Shown here: positions 37,154-46,671 of the stretch, piece by piece
Layout of the letters: the number at the start of each line of letters is the position of its first letter
Numbering within the stretch: position 1 is the first letter of the stretch
Source of the DNA: Devosia aquimaris
GTDB lineage: Bacteria; Pseudomonadota; Alphaproteobacteria; Rhizobiales; Devosiaceae
NCBI RefSeq assembly: GCF_020169335.1
Contig: NZ_JAIEZN010000002.1
Location: 496,001-560,000 of the forward strand
Reading direction: 5' to 3'
Length of the DNA: 64,000 nt
The notes under the pieces: model-generated
What the model saw: only the letters and a program-made list of their open reading frames with translations
What the model was told of the DNA's origin: nothing
Databases searched by the model: none
Translations under genes and position numbers: made by a program

Positions 37154-38235
37154 GCCGGATTTTCAACGTCGCCGTCGTGGGTGTCGGCATCGGCCGCAGC
37201 CATATTGTCGAGGGCTATCTGCCCAATTCGGACAAGTTCAAGGTGCTCGCGCTCTGCGATCTCAATGAAGAGCGCATGGCCGCAGTGGCCGATGAGTTCG
37301 GCATCGAGCGCCGCATCACGGCCTTCGAGCAGTTGCTGACCATGGCAGACATCGACGTGATCGACGTCTGCACCCCGCCCATGCTGCACCATCCCATGGT
37401 GCTGGCTGCGCTCAAGGCCGGCAAGCATGTGATCTGTGAAAAGCCGCTGGTCGGCTCGCTCGCCCAGATCGACGAGGTCATGGCCGCTGAAAAGCAGTCC
37501 AGCGGCAAGCTGATGCCGGTGTTCCAGTATCGCTTCGGCGATGGCATCGAGCAGGCCAAGGCCGTGATCGATGCGGGCCTGGCCGGCAAGCCCTTTGCCG
37601 CCACCGTGGAAACCTTCTGGCGCCGCGACGCCGACTACTATGCCGTGCCCTGGCGCGGCAAATGGGCGACCGAGCTGGGCGGCGTGCTGATGGGCCATGC
37701 CATTCACCCGCACGACATCTTCACCTATCTGATGGGCGATATCGACCGCGTGTTCGGCCGCGTCGCCACCCGGGTCAACCCTATCGAGGTGGAAGACACC
37801 ATCTCGGCCTCCGTGCTGCTCAAGAGCGGTGCGCTCGCCAGCCTCACCGCCACCCTCGGCGCGGCGGACGACACCACCCGCATTCGCCTGGTGTTTGAGA
37901 ATGTGATGATCGAGAGCGATCACGCCGCCTATAATCCCGGCGAGAAGTTCTGGAAGATCCAGCCGCGGAATGAGCAGACCAAGGCCGCCATCGACGCCCT
38001 GCTCAAGGATTGGAAGCACGTTCCCTCGCGCTTCCAGACCCAGATGGCCCGGTTCCACGATGCCCTCACCGGCGCCGGCCCGCTGCCCGTGACGTCGGCC
38101 GATTCGCGCCGCTCGCTCGAGCTGGTCACCGCCTTCTACCATTCGTCCAGCACGGGCACGGATGTGGTGCTGCCGCTTGGCGCCGACCACCCCCTTTACC
38201 AGAGCTGGGTCCCGGCCCAGTTCCGGACGGCATAG
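37150..38235 (+). CDS. Gfo/Idh/MocA-family oxidoreductase (transporter operon, second)
   Basis: A 361-residue dehydrogenase with a more canonical Rossmann start (VAVVGVGIGRSH), the EKP motif in ICEKPLVGS near residue 96, and the C-terminal domain with ELGGVLMGHAIHPHDIF, whose histidines are the expected catalytic region. Its ATG at 37150 overlaps the previous stop (ATGA). The ATPase gene follows after nine bases, so the dehydrogenases are embedded in the transporter operon and are probably the first enzymes to meet the imported substrate. Confidence 0.92.
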   Translation: MSRIFNVAVVGVGIGRSHIVEGYLPNSDKFKVLALCDLNEERMAAVADEFGIERRITAFEQLLTMADIDVIDVCTPPMLHHPMVLAALKAGKHVICEKPLVGSLAQIDEVMAAEKQSSGKLMPVFQYRFGDGIEQAKAVIDAGLAGKPFAATVETFWRRDADYYAVPWRGKWATELGGVLMGHAIHPHDIFTYLMGDIDRVFGRVATRVNPIEVEDTISASVLLKSGALASLTATLGAADDTTRIRLVFENVMIESDHAAYNPGEKFWKIQPRNEQTKAAIDALLKDWKHVPSRFQTQMARFHDALTGAGPLPVTSADSRRSLELVTAFYHSSSTGTDVVLPLGADHPLYQSWVPAQFRTA

Positions 38236-38244
38236 GAGTTCGCC

Positions 38245-39297
<1,053 letters not shown>

Positions 39298-39365
39298 GCC
39301 CTCGCCACACCTTGTCTTCAGGCGCCTCTGCACCAACATGAGCGCCTGACCGACAGGAGCACGGC

Positions 39366-40478
39366 GTGACAGAGCAGACATCGGCCGTGCGCATGGCCCT
39401 CAAGCGCGACATCGTGGTGATCGGCGCCGGCCAGGCGGGCCTGAGCGCCGGCTATCACCTCAAGCGCCTGGGCCTTGAGCCGCAACGGGACTTCACCATT
39501 CTCGATGCCGCGCCCCGGCCCGGCGGCGCCTGGCAATACCGCTGGCCCTCGCTGACGCTCTCCACCGTCAACCGCGTGCATGACCTGCCGGGCATGAGCT
39601 TTGCCGAGCGGGCAGGGGGCGATACCAGCGTGCTCGCCTCGGTGGCCGTACCCGACTATTTCGCCGCCTATGAGGAACGCTTTGCCCTCGCCGTGCAGCG
39701 CCCCACCAATGTGACCCTCGTCTGCAATCGCGGTGACCGCCTGCGCATCGAGACCGACCGGGGCCTGCTTTCGGCCCGCGGCATCATCAATGCCACCGGC
39801 ACCTGGGAAAAGCCCTATATCCCCGACTATCCCGGCAAGGACAGCTTTGCCGGTCGCCAGCTGCACACCCATGACTTTCACCGGGCCGAGGATTTTGCCG
39901 GCCAGCATGTGCTTGTGGTCGGCGGCGGCATTTCGGCCATCCAGCTGCTCGACCAGATCTCGGCGGTCACCCGCACCAGCTGGGTGACCCGCACCCCGCC
40001 CCGCTTCCGCGAGGGCCCATTCGACGAGGAGGCGGGGCGTGCCGCCGTGCGCATGGTGGAAGAGCGCGTCCGCGCCGGCCTGCCGCCCAATTCGGTGGTC
40101 TCGGTTACCGGCCTGCCCATGACGCCAGCTATCGCCGCCATGCAGCAACGCGGCGTGCTCAATCGGCAACCCATGTTCGATACTATCACCCCCACGGGCG
40201 TGCGCTGGGCCGATGGGCGCGAGCTGGCGGTGGATGTCATCCTGTGGTGCACCGGCTTTCGCAGTGCGCTCGACCATCTGGCGCCGCTGGACCTGCGGGA
40301 GCCTTCAGGTGGCATTACCATGACCGGGCGGCTGGCCACCCAGGTCGCAAGGGACCCGCGCATCCACCTGGTCGGCTATGGCCCCTCCGCCTCGACCATT
40401 GGCGCCAATCGCGCCGGCGCGGCTGCGGCTGCCGAGCTGGTGCAGACGTTGGGAGAGGCTGCCAGTGCCTCTCCGTGA
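39366..40478 (+). CDS. FAD-dependent oxidoreductase of the flavin monooxygenase/CzcO type
   Basis: A 370-residue two-dinucleotide-binding flavoprotein. The FAD motif DIVVIGAGQAGLSAGYHL is near residue 15, and the NAD(P)H motif VLVVGGGISAIQLLDQ is near residue 180; the linker ATGTWEKPYIPDYPG is typical of the CzcO/YhdX-type group. Start is a GTG at 39366 with AGGAG upstream. It lies 68 bases past the ABC ATPase and could be in the same transcript. Its substrate is unknown; metal resistance should not be inferred from the CzcO name. Confidence 0.85.
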   Translation: MTEQTSAVRMALKRDIVVIGAGQAGLSAGYHLKRLGLEPQRDFTILDAAPRPGGAWQYRWPSLTLSTVNRVHDLPGMSFAERAGGDTSVLASVAVPDYFAAYEERFALAVQRPTNVTLVCNRGDRLRIETDRGLLSARGIINATGTWEKPYIPDYPGKDSFAGRQLHTHDFHRAEDFAGQHVLVVGGGISAIQLLDQISAVTRTSWVTRTPPRFREGPFDEEAGRAAVRMVEERVRAGLPPNSVVSVTGLPMTPAIAAMQQRGVLNRQPMFDTITPTGVRWADGRELAVDVILWCTGFRSALDHLAPLDLREPSGGITMTGRLATQVARDPRIHLVGYGPSASTIGANRAGAAAAAELVQTLGEAASASP

Positions 40479-40508
40479 GGCCAGACCCAAAATGAGGGTC
40501 GCCCTGGC

Positions 40509-40530
40509 GCTATGTTAGCGTTAACATAGC
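40509..40530. promoter_or_regulatory. LacI-type operator before the aldo/keto reductase gene
   Basis: Perfect 9-bp arms GCTATGTTA and TAACATAGC separated by GCGT. The core ATGTTAGCGTTAACAT strongly resembles LacI/GntR-repressor operators (E. coli GntR type ATGTTA..TAACAT). It is 35 bases before the reductase ATG. No LacI-family gene lies in the window. Confidence 0.65.
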
Positions 40531-40564
40531 AGCCTGTTCGCTCGTGATTCCGGAATACTCATCC

Positions 40565-41494
40565 ATGAAGACCTATCGCCTGCCCCATTCAGACCGCGTC
40601 CTCTCCAGCGTCGTGCTGGGCCTGATGCGCATCGTCAAGATGAGCGACGCCGAAGTGCAGGCGCTGTTCGGCGCCGCGCGTGAGGCCGGTATCGACACTT
40701 TCGACCACGCCGATATCTATGGCGGCGAGCGCCATGCCTGCGAGGCCCGCTTTGGCGAGGCCATTCACCTCAGCGCTGCCGAACGCGACGCGGTGTTCAT
40801 CCAGTCCAAGGCTGGCATCCGCAAGGGCTATTTCGACTTCTCGGCCGAGCATATCCTCAATTCGGTCGATGGCTCGCTCAAGGCGCTGCGCACCGACTAT
40901 CTCGACCTGCTGCTGCTGCACCGCCCCGATACGCTGGTGGAGCCTGAGGAAGTTGCTGCGGCCTTTGACAAGCTGGCCACCTCCGGCAAAGTGCGCCACT
41001 TCGGTGTCTCCAACCAGACACCGGGCCAGATCGACCTGCTCAAGACTGCCGTGACCCAGCCCCTGGTGGCCAATCAGGTGCAGCTCTCGATCACCCATGC
41101 GCCACTGTTCGCGCAGGGCGTGGCCGCCAATATGGCCGGGCTCGACCAGTCGATCAGCCGTGACAATGGCCTGCTGGAATATTCGCGCATCAACAAGATG
41201 ATGCTGCAGGCCTGGTCGCCCTTCCAGAAGGGCTTCTTTGATGGCGTCTTCCTCGGTGACCGGGTCAATTTCCCCGAGCTCAACGACGCCATCGATGCGC
41301 TGGCCAAGAAATATGGCGTCACGCCCACCGGCATTGCCGTCGCCTGGATCACCCGCCATCCCGCCAATATCCAGGTGGTGCTGGGCACCACCAATCCCGG
41401 CCGGGTTCGCGATTCGGCCGCCGGCTCCGATGTCACGCTGACACGTGAAGAATGGTATCGCCTGTTCACCACCGCCGGCCACACCCTGCCGTAG
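40565..41494 (+). CDS. Aldo/keto reductase (YdhF-like)
   Basis: A 309-residue NADPH-dependent TIM-barrel reductase. The catalytic tetrad is visible: Asp and Tyr in FDHADIYGG, Lys in IQSKAGI and His in LLLLHRPD. The C-terminal coenzyme-binding loop is VLGTTNPGRVRDS. It resembles the YdhF-type subgroup. ATG 40565 chosen; a GTG seven codons earlier is possible. Likely controlled by the LacI-type palindrome upstream. Confidence 0.92.
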   Translation: MKTYRLPHSDRVLSSVVLGLMRIVKMSDAEVQALFGAAREAGIDTFDHADIYGGERHACEARFGEAIHLSAAERDAVFIQSKAGIRKGYFDFSAEHILNSVDGSLKALRTDYLDLLLLHRPDTLVEPEEVAAAFDKLATSGKVRHFGVSNQTPGQIDLLKTAVTQPLVANQVQLSITHAPLFAQGVAANMAGLDQSISRDNGLLEYSRINKMMLQAWSPFQKGFFDGVFLGDRVNFPELNDAIDALAKKYGVTPTGIAVAWITRHPANIQVVLGTTNPGRVRDSAAGSDVTLTREEWYRLFTTAGHTLP

Positions 41495-41550
41495 GGCAGC
41501 GCGCGAATCGGTCGAAAACCCCGGGTAGGACCCGGCCCGGGGCGTGCCTC

Positions 41551-41569
41551 TTAGGGCTTTGTTAACCAT
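41551..41569 (+). promoter_or_regulatory. CtrA-box variant before mipZ
   Basis: TTAG-N7-TTAACCAT. The CtrA consensus is TTAA-N7-TTAA(C), and the TTAACCAT half-site is exact. It lies 52-70 bases before the mipZ ATG. Confidence 0.6.
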
Positions 41570-41620
41570 GCCGACACTTCATGGATCAGGGGGATGCTCC
41601 CCTGATTTGGAGTGACGGAC

Positions 41621-42472
41621 ATGGGTGGAAACGGCGCACATATCATTGCCGTGGGTAACGAAAAGGGCGGCTCGGGCAAATCGACCACGGCGCTGCACCT
41701 GGCCGTCTACCTGCTGCACCTGGGCCACCGCGTCGCCACCATCGATGTCGACAGCCGCCAGCAGACGCTGACCCGCTACGTGCGCAACCGCCGCGCCACT
41801 GTCGATGCCACGGGCCGCGACGTGCCCATGCCGCGCCATGTGCATCTGCCCACCGCCTGGGGCGATTCGATTGCCGAGAATCAGCGCGCCGAGCGCGACA
41901 TCTTCACCCGCGCCCTGGCCGAGCTGCGCGACAGCACTGACATCATCGTGATCGACACCCCCGGTTTCGACGGCAATCTGGCGCGGCTGGCGCATGGCTT
42001 TGCCGATACGCTGGTGACCCCGGTCAACGACAGCATGATCGACCTCGATGTGCTGGCGCGCGTTGACGCGGTCAGCGGCGAACCCATCGAGACCAGCCCC
42101 TATTCGCGCAATGTGCAGAAGGCGCGCGCCGAGCGCCTCGCCGCCACCGGTGCTGGCATCGACTGGGTGCTGGTGCGCAATCGCATTTCCAACCTGGGCT
42201 CGCGCAATGCCAGCCAGGTGCAGTCCACCATCGAGCGTGTTGCTGAGCGCCTGGGTTGCCGGGTGGCCGACGGCATCGCCGAGCGGGTGATCTTCCGCTC
42301 GCTGTTTTCTATCGGCATGACGGTGTTTGATCCGCTCGATGCGGCCATGCTGGGCGGCGCGCCGTCCATGTCGCACGTCAATGCCCGCCAGGAGTATCGG
42401 GCGCTCGTGGCCGCGCTGCGCCTGCCTGCCCCGGTCCATAGCCAGGCTGAACCGGTGCGCCTCTCCGCCTGA
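41621..42472 (+). CDS. mipZ: Division-plane positioning ATPase MipZ
   Basis: ParA/MinD-type ATPase that forms a polar gradient with ParB and inhibits FtsZ, placing the division site at midcell (established in Caulobacter). The 283-residue protein has the deviant Walker A GNEKGGSGKST near residue 10, the A' region ATIDVDSRQQTLTRY, and IVIDTPGFDG. The MipZ-specific features are the RNRR motif after TRYV and the second-half RNRISNLGSRN. ATG 41621 chosen over GTG 41612, whose Shine-Dalgarno would be too close. A CtrA-type box precedes it, and a strong terminator follows. Confidence 0.93.
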   Translation: MGGNGAHIIAVGNEKGGSGKSTTALHLAVYLLHLGHRVATIDVDSRQQTLTRYVRNRRATVDATGRDVPMPRHVHLPTAWGDSIAENQRAERDIFTRALAELRDSTDIIVIDTPGFDGNLARLAHGFADTLVTPVNDSMIDLDVLARVDAVSGEPIETSPYSRNVQKARAERLAATGAGIDWVLVRNRISNLGSRNASQVQSTIERVAERLGCRVADGIAERVIFRSLFSIGMTVFDPLDAAMLGGAPSMSHVNARQEYRALVAALRLPAPVHSQAEPVRLSA

Positions 42473-42507
42473 GGGGCGCGCGCCGAAAAAGCACCAATCG
42501 GAAAAAC

Positions 42508-42537
42508 GAAAGGCCAGGCACGAATGCCTGGCCTTTT
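42508..42537 (+). terminator. Intrinsic terminator of mipZ (also usable by tRNA-Gly)
   Basis: GAAAAGGCCAGGCA-type arms: AAAGGCCAGGCA pairs with TGCCTGGCCTTT around CGAA, followed by TTC. The reverse-strand tRNA-Gly, 30 bases away, reads into it from the other side. Confidence 0.9.
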
Positions 42538-42567
42538 CATCGTGTCTTCTCTTGCGAAGGAGAAGAT

Positions 42568-42642
42568 TGGAGCGGGCGAAGGGATTCGAACCCTCGACCC
42601 TAACCTTGGCAAGGTTATGCTCTACCCCTGAGCTACACCCGC
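42568..42642 (-). tRNA. tRNA-Gly (anticodon GCC)
   Basis: The reverse strand gives a 75-base cloverleaf: acceptor GCGGGTG with CGCCCGC, D arm GCTCAGGGGTAGAGC, anticodon arm AACCTT-GCC-AAGGTT, T arm with GGTTCGAATCC, and an encoded CCA (42568-42570). Confidence 0.97.
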
Positions 42643-42847
42643 ACTCCATATTGTCAGCGCCAGCGTCTTGTTTGGCGGCGACGAGGCGCTATATGCCCAA
42701 TCACTTGCCCGAATGCAACCCACATTTTGACGTGAACGTCATCTTCGTGTTGCTCTGTGGATTGTGGGGCTTGTCACACCGCCGTCTGCGGGCGCAAGAA
42801 AGGCCCGCATCATTGTCATTTTGCCTAGCTGCAAGGGCCTTTTCGCC

Positions 42848-43798
42848 ATGTCTTCCCCGTTCAACGACATTGCCCCCGCCAACACTGGTTCCGCCCCGGC
42901 CGGCGCACTGATCAAGGAGTCCAGCGATTCCGCGTTCAAGGTCGATGTGATCGACGCCTCGCTCGAACAGCCAGTGCTGGTCGATTTCTGGGCGCCCTGG
43001 TGCGGCCCCTGCCGCCAGCTGACGCCGTCGCTGGAAAAAGTGGTCAATGAGAAGGCCGGCGCCATCAAGCTGATCAAGATCAATATCGACGAGCATCCCC
43101 AGATTGCCGGCCAGCTCGGCGTGCAGTCCATCCCGGCCGTGTTCGCCTTTGCCGGCGGCCGCCCGGTCGATGGCTTCATGGGCGCCATGCCCGAGGGTGA
43201 GGTGCGCCGATTCGCCGACAAGGTGATCGCCGCTGCGCCGCCCGCCCCGCCGGCCCGCGGCTCGCTGGAAAACCAGATTGCCGACGCCCTGGCCGCCGCC
43301 ACCGAGGCGCAGACTGCCGGCGACCTCGGCGCCGCCGCCCAGATCTACGGCATGGTGCTGCAGCACCAGCCCGAGAATGCCCCCGCCCTCATCGGCCTGG
43401 CCCAGGTCTATCTGACCGCCGGCGAAGCCGAGCAGGCCCAGGCCATGCTCGACATGGTGCCCGAGGCCGAGCGCAAGGGCGACGCCTATAGCCGCGTCGC
43501 CAATTCGCTGCGCCTCGCCGCCGAGGCGGCCAATGTCAGCGAGACCTCGGCGCTTGAAGCCGCCATCGCCGCCAACCCGGACGACCACCAGGCCCGCTAT
43601 GACCTGGCCCTGGCCCTCAATGCCGAAGGCAAGCATGTCGAGGCCGCCGAGGCGCTGGTGGCACTGTTCAAGCGTGATCGCAGCTGGAACGACGACGGCG
43701 CCCGCAAGAAGCTGCTGGAATTCTTCGATGCCTGGGGTCCAAAGGATCCTGCCACACTCAAGGGCCGCCGCATGCTCTCGGCGGCGCTGTTCTCCTAA
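42848..43798 (+). CDS. cnoX: Thioredoxin-TPR co-chaperone CnoX (YbbN)
   Basis: A 316-residue protein with an N-terminal thioredoxin domain (about 30-130, active site WAPWCGPC) and a C-terminal TPR-like helical region (about 145-315). YbbN/CnoX proteins hold unfolded clients and pass them to GroEL and DnaK, mainly under hypochlorous acid stress. Unlike E. coli CnoX (SxxC), this one keeps both thioredoxin cysteines (CGPC), so it may also have redox activity. It starts a run with the LON-domain and Trm112-like genes. Confidence 0.93.
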   Translation: MSSPFNDIAPANTGSAPAGALIKESSDSAFKVDVIDASLEQPVLVDFWAPWCGPCRQLTPSLEKVVNEKAGAIKLIKINIDEHPQIAGQLGVQSIPAVFAFAGGRPVDGFMGAMPEGEVRRFADKVIAAAPPAPPARGSLENQIADALAAATEAQTAGDLGAAAQIYGMVLQHQPENAPALIGLAQVYLTAGEAEQAQAMLDMVPEAERKGDAYSRVANSLRLAAEAANVSETSALEAAIAANPDDHQARYDLALALNAEGKHVEAAEALVALFKRDRSWNDDGARKKLLEFFDAWGPKDPATLKGRRMLSAALFS

Positions 43799-43811
43799 GG
43801 AAGGCTGCCGC

Positions 43812-44480
43812 ATGCTCAAGCGCCCCACATCTCCGGCTGACCTGCCCAAATCGGTGCCGGTGTTCCCGCTGTCGGGGGCGCTGCTGCTGCCATTTTCGCA
43901 CCGGCCGCTCAATGTGTTCGAGCCGCGCTATATCGACATGGTCGATGCCGCCCTGCGTGGCGACCGGCTGATCGGGCTGATCCAGCCCGAGGACACCTCC
44001 GAGGAAAGCCCGCGCGGGCCGGGGGCCTTGCAGCCGATCGGCTGCCTGGGCCGCATCACCCATTTCGAGGAAAGTGGCGAGGGCCGCTACTTCATCATCC
44101 TCGAAGGAGTGACGCGCTTCCGCCTGACCCATGAGCTGACGGTGATGACGCCCTATCGTCAGGCCACCATTTCGGCTGAGGAATTCGCCACCGATTTCAC
44201 CCGCGCCTTTGGCGAGGAGGCGGTGGACCGCGAGCGCTTCGTCAAGATGATGCGCGACTATGCCGAATTCGCCAATATCGAGCTCAACTGGGACGAGATC
44301 GAACGCACCGGCACGGCCGAGCTGGTCAATTTCTGCTGCATGGTGGGCCCCTATGGCCCGGCCGAAAAGCAGGTGCTGCTTGAAGCCACGACGCTCGAGC
44401 AGCGCGCCGAGACGCTTATCGCCATGACCGAATATGAAATGGCGCGCGGCGCCGGCGGTAGCGGGACGCCGCTCAACTGA
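43812..44480 (+). CDS. LON substrate-binding-domain protein
   Basis: A 222-residue stand-alone Lon N-terminal domain (LON/PUA-like), without ATPase or protease domains. Landmarks are VFPLSGALLLPFSHRPLNVFE at the start (PLsgallLPg-type), YIDMVDAAL and the bundle after EEAVDRERFVKMM. Such proteins are widespread in alphaproteobacteria between cnoX and the Trm112-like gene; their role is not established. It starts 13 bases after cnoX, and its stop shares one base with the next start (TGATG). Confidence 0.92.
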   Translation: MLKRPTSPADLPKSVPVFPLSGALLLPFSHRPLNVFEPRYIDMVDAALRGDRLIGLIQPEDTSEESPRGPGALQPIGCLGRITHFEESGEGRYFIILEGVTRFRLTHELTVMTPYRQATISAEEFATDFTRAFGEEAVDRERFVKMMRDYAEFANIELNWDEIERTGTAELVNFCCMVGPYGPAEKQVLLEATTLEQRAETLIAMTEYEMARGAGGSGTPLN

Positions 44481-44755
44481 TGGCCGAGCCGACCCCAGAT
44501 CCGCGGCATGTCTTCGACGTCAAGACGCTCGAAATGCTGGTCTGTCCGCTGACCAAGACGCGCCTGGTGCTCTCGGCCGATCGCAGCGAGCTGATCTCGG
44601 TGGCGGCGCGCCTGGCCTTTCCCATCGTCAAGGGCGTGCCGCTGCTGGCGCTGGACGAGGCGCGCAATGTCGATCCGCAGACCCTGCGCCGCCTCCCCGA
44701 GCTGGACGGCGGCGCTGCCCCGCGCGCCGCGCTGCCGCCGGGGGCCAAAGGCTAG
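44480..44755 (+). CDS. Trm112-like (UPF0434) protein
   Basis: A 91-residue protein of the Trm112p-like family. The core LEMLVCPLTKTRLVL and ISVAARLAFPIVKGVPLL is intact, but only one cysteine remains (CPLTK), so the zinc site of eukaryotic Trm112 is absent, as in many bacterial members. Trm112 proteins activate methyltransferases; the bacterial partner is not known. It overlaps the LON gene by one base and the convergent hydroxylase by four. Confidence 0.92.
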   Translation: MAEPTPDPRHVFDVKTLEMLVCPLTKTRLVLSADRSELISVAARLAFPIVKGVPLLALDEARNVDPQTLRRLPELDGGAAPRAALPPGAKG

Positions 44756-45996
44756 ATCGGCAGGCCGCTGAGCAGGCGCGGGCCGCCCGAGGTCAGCCCG
44801 GAGGCGGTGCGGATGAGGGCCGACTTGACCGGTCCGGTGCGATCGACAAGGCCCAGTCCGAAATCGCGCAGCGCCCGCACCGGCGCCACATCATTGGAGA
44901 ACAGGCGGTTGAGCGTATCGGTCATGGCCGCCATGCTGGCGACATCGAGCCGCCGCCAGGCCTGGTAGCGCTCCAGCACCTCGGCACTGCCATGGTCGAG
45001 CCCCAGGCGGATGGCCGAGACCACAACTTCTGCCAGCGCGGCCACGTCCTTGAGGCCCAGATTGAGCCCCTGGCCGGAAATGGGATGCACCACGTGGGCG
45101 GCGTCGCCAATCAGCGCCAGGCGCGGCGCCACGAAAGAGCGCGCGATCTGCAGGCGCAGCGGGAAACCCGCCAACTGGTCTTCAACCGTCACCGCGCCCA
45201 GCGACGATCCCATGGCCGCCTCGATCTCGAGTGCCAGGGCAGCAGGGTCGAGCGCCAGCAGGCGCTTGGCCTCGTCCTGCCGCTCGGTCCACACCAGCGA
45301 GGAGCGCTGGCCGGGCAGGGGCAGGCTGGCAAACGGGCCGGCGGGGCGGAAATGCTCATAGGCCACGCCGTCATGGGGCAGGGCATGGCTGATGGTCGCC
45401 ACCAGCCCGGTCTGGCCATAGTCGCTGGCAATGACATCAATGCCGGCCATGCCGCGCAGCATGGAGCGGGCGCCATCGGCGGCAACCAAGAGCGGCGCGG
45501 TCAGCACGCGCCCATCGGCCAGCACCAGCCGGGCGCTGCTGCCGTCGGCACTGTAGCTGGCCACTTCAGCTGGCGCGATGACACTGGCCTGCTCTCCAAG
45601 CTGGTCAAGCAGGGCGCGAGCGCTGGTCTGGTTGGGCACCATATGGGCAAAGGGCTCGCCAGGCGCCACTTCGCCCTCAAACGTGAGGAACAGCGGCCGG
45701 GAGATATCGCCCTGACCCGAATCGGTGATGCGCATGGCCGTGATCGCCTGGCTCTCCGCGATCATCTGTGGCCAGGCGCCCAATGCCTCGAACACCCGCC
45801 GCACGCCGGCGGCAATGGCTGAGGCGCGATTGTCGCGCGGCACTTCCAGCGGGCGCCGATCGACCAGCGCCACTTTGATGCCACGCGCCGACTGCACCAG
45901 CGCCAGCGCCAGGGTCAGCCCAACATGGCCACCCCCGACAATGATGACATCGAACGAATTCTGCTGCGGCGCTGCGGTCTGCATGGGCATCTCCAT
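44752..45996 (-). CDS. UbiH/UbiF-family FAD-dependent hydroxylase
   Basis: A 414-residue flavoprotein monooxygenase of ubiquinone ring hydroxylation. The FAD motif is VIIVGGGHVGLTLAL, the DG motif VAADGARSML, and the second FAD/ribityl motif LIGDAAHVVHPISGQGLNLGL near residue 315 is diagnostic of UbiH/UbiF/UbiI-like enzymes. Which ring carbon it hydroxylates (C1, C5 or C6) cannot be decided. Three in-frame ATGs (45996, 45990, 45984) compete; the last has the best Shine-Dalgarno (GGAG). It is divergent from glnK. Confidence 0.92.
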   Translation of the reverse strand: MEMPMQTAAPQQNSFDVIIVGGGHVGLTLALALVQSARGIKVALVDRRPLEVPRDNRASAIAAGVRRVFEALGAWPQMIAESQAITAMRITDSGQGDISRPLFLTFEGEVAPGEPFAHMVPNQTSARALLDQLGEQASVIAPAEVASYSADGSSARLVLADGRVLTAPLLVAADGARSMLRGMAGIDVIASDYGQTGLVATISHALPHDGVAYEHFRPAGPFASLPLPGQRSSLVWTERQDEAKRLLALDPAALALEIEAAMGSSLGAVTVEDQLAGFPLRLQIARSFVAPRLALIGDAAHVVHPISGQGLNLGLKDVAALAEVVVSAIRLGLDHGSAEVLERYQAWRRLDVASMAAMTDTLNRLFSNDVAPVRALRDFGLGLVDRTGPVKSALIRTASGLTSGGPRLLSGLPI

Positions 45997-46310
45997 CTGA
46001 CGGCTTCGACCCCTACGCCCATCGGACGAGCCTGCCAAGCGGCTGGCGGGGGTGGGGACGGCACACGTGCCGCTATGTCGCGGCTGTCTGCTCAGAGCTG
46101 CCTCACCGCCACATCTTTGCCTCAATATTGCACACGGTTTGAACAACTTGCCTATTTTGCGGGCAAAATGACGCTCAACTGCTGAGCCATCCGCAAGGCG
46201 TGTTTCTAACATATTGGTATCAAAGACAATTTTATGGCGCGCCAACTTGGCACGGCTCTTGAGTCTACTGGGGCTATCCAGACCAAGCGCCAAGCTGAAA
46301 AGGGGCACAC
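45997..46310. promoter_or_regulatory. Regulatory region upstream of glnK-amtB
   Basis: No gene in these 314 bases. It holds a perfect palindrome ATTTTGC-GG-GCAAAAT (46154-46169), about 100 bases before the predicted glnK start site, at a distance suited to an NtrC enhancer though it does not match the NtrC consensus closely; a TGGCGCGCCA palindrome (46235-46244); and the sigma-54 promoter listed separately. Confidence 0.5.
46247..46262 (+). promoter_or_regulatory. Sigma-54 (RpoN) promoter of glnK-amtB
   Basis: TTGGCACGGCTCTTGA has the -24 element TGGCACG and a -12 element TTGA in place of TTGC, with correct spacing. The glnK ATG is 49 bases downstream. RpoN/NtrC control of glnK-amtB is the general rule in proteobacteria. 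Confidence 0.75.
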
Positions 46311-46649
46311 ATGAAACTGGTGATCGCAATTATTAAGCCATCACGCCTCGAAGAGGTTCGCCAGGCTCTCAACTCGCTCGACGTGCACGGCATGACCGTC
46401 ACCGAAGTGAAGGGCTACGGCCGCCAGAAGGGCCATTCGGAAATCTACCGTGGCACCGAATATGCCGTGCATTTCCTGCCCAAGCTCAAGGTTGAGATTG
46501 CCGTCGACGACACCATTGCCGACGCCGTTTCCACCGCCATTCGCGACAGCGCCCAGACCGGCCGCATCGGCGACGGCAAGATTTTCGTGCTCGACCTGCT
46601 GGCCGTCACCCGCATCCGCACCGGTGAGACCGGCGCGGCAGCCCTCTAA
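46311..46649 (+). CDS. glnK: Nitrogen regulatory protein P-II (GlnK)
   Basis: Trimeric 2-oxoglutarate/ATP sensor that plugs the ammonium channel. The 112 residues carry the T-loop with uridylylation site Tyr51 (RGTEYAVHF), the B-loop TGRIGDGKIFV and the C-loop RIRTGE. Its position directly before amtB identifies it as GlnK rather than GlnB. It is read from a sigma-54 promoter and is spaced 22 bases from amtB. Confidence 0.97.
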   Translation: MKLVIAIIKPSRLEEVRQALNSLDVHGMTVTEVKGYGRQKGHSEIYRGTEYAVHFLPKLKVEIAVDDTIADAVSTAIRDSAQTGRIGDGKIFVLDLLAVTRIRTGETGAAAL

Positions 46650-46671
46650 GCGTCATCGGGAGAAACAACAG

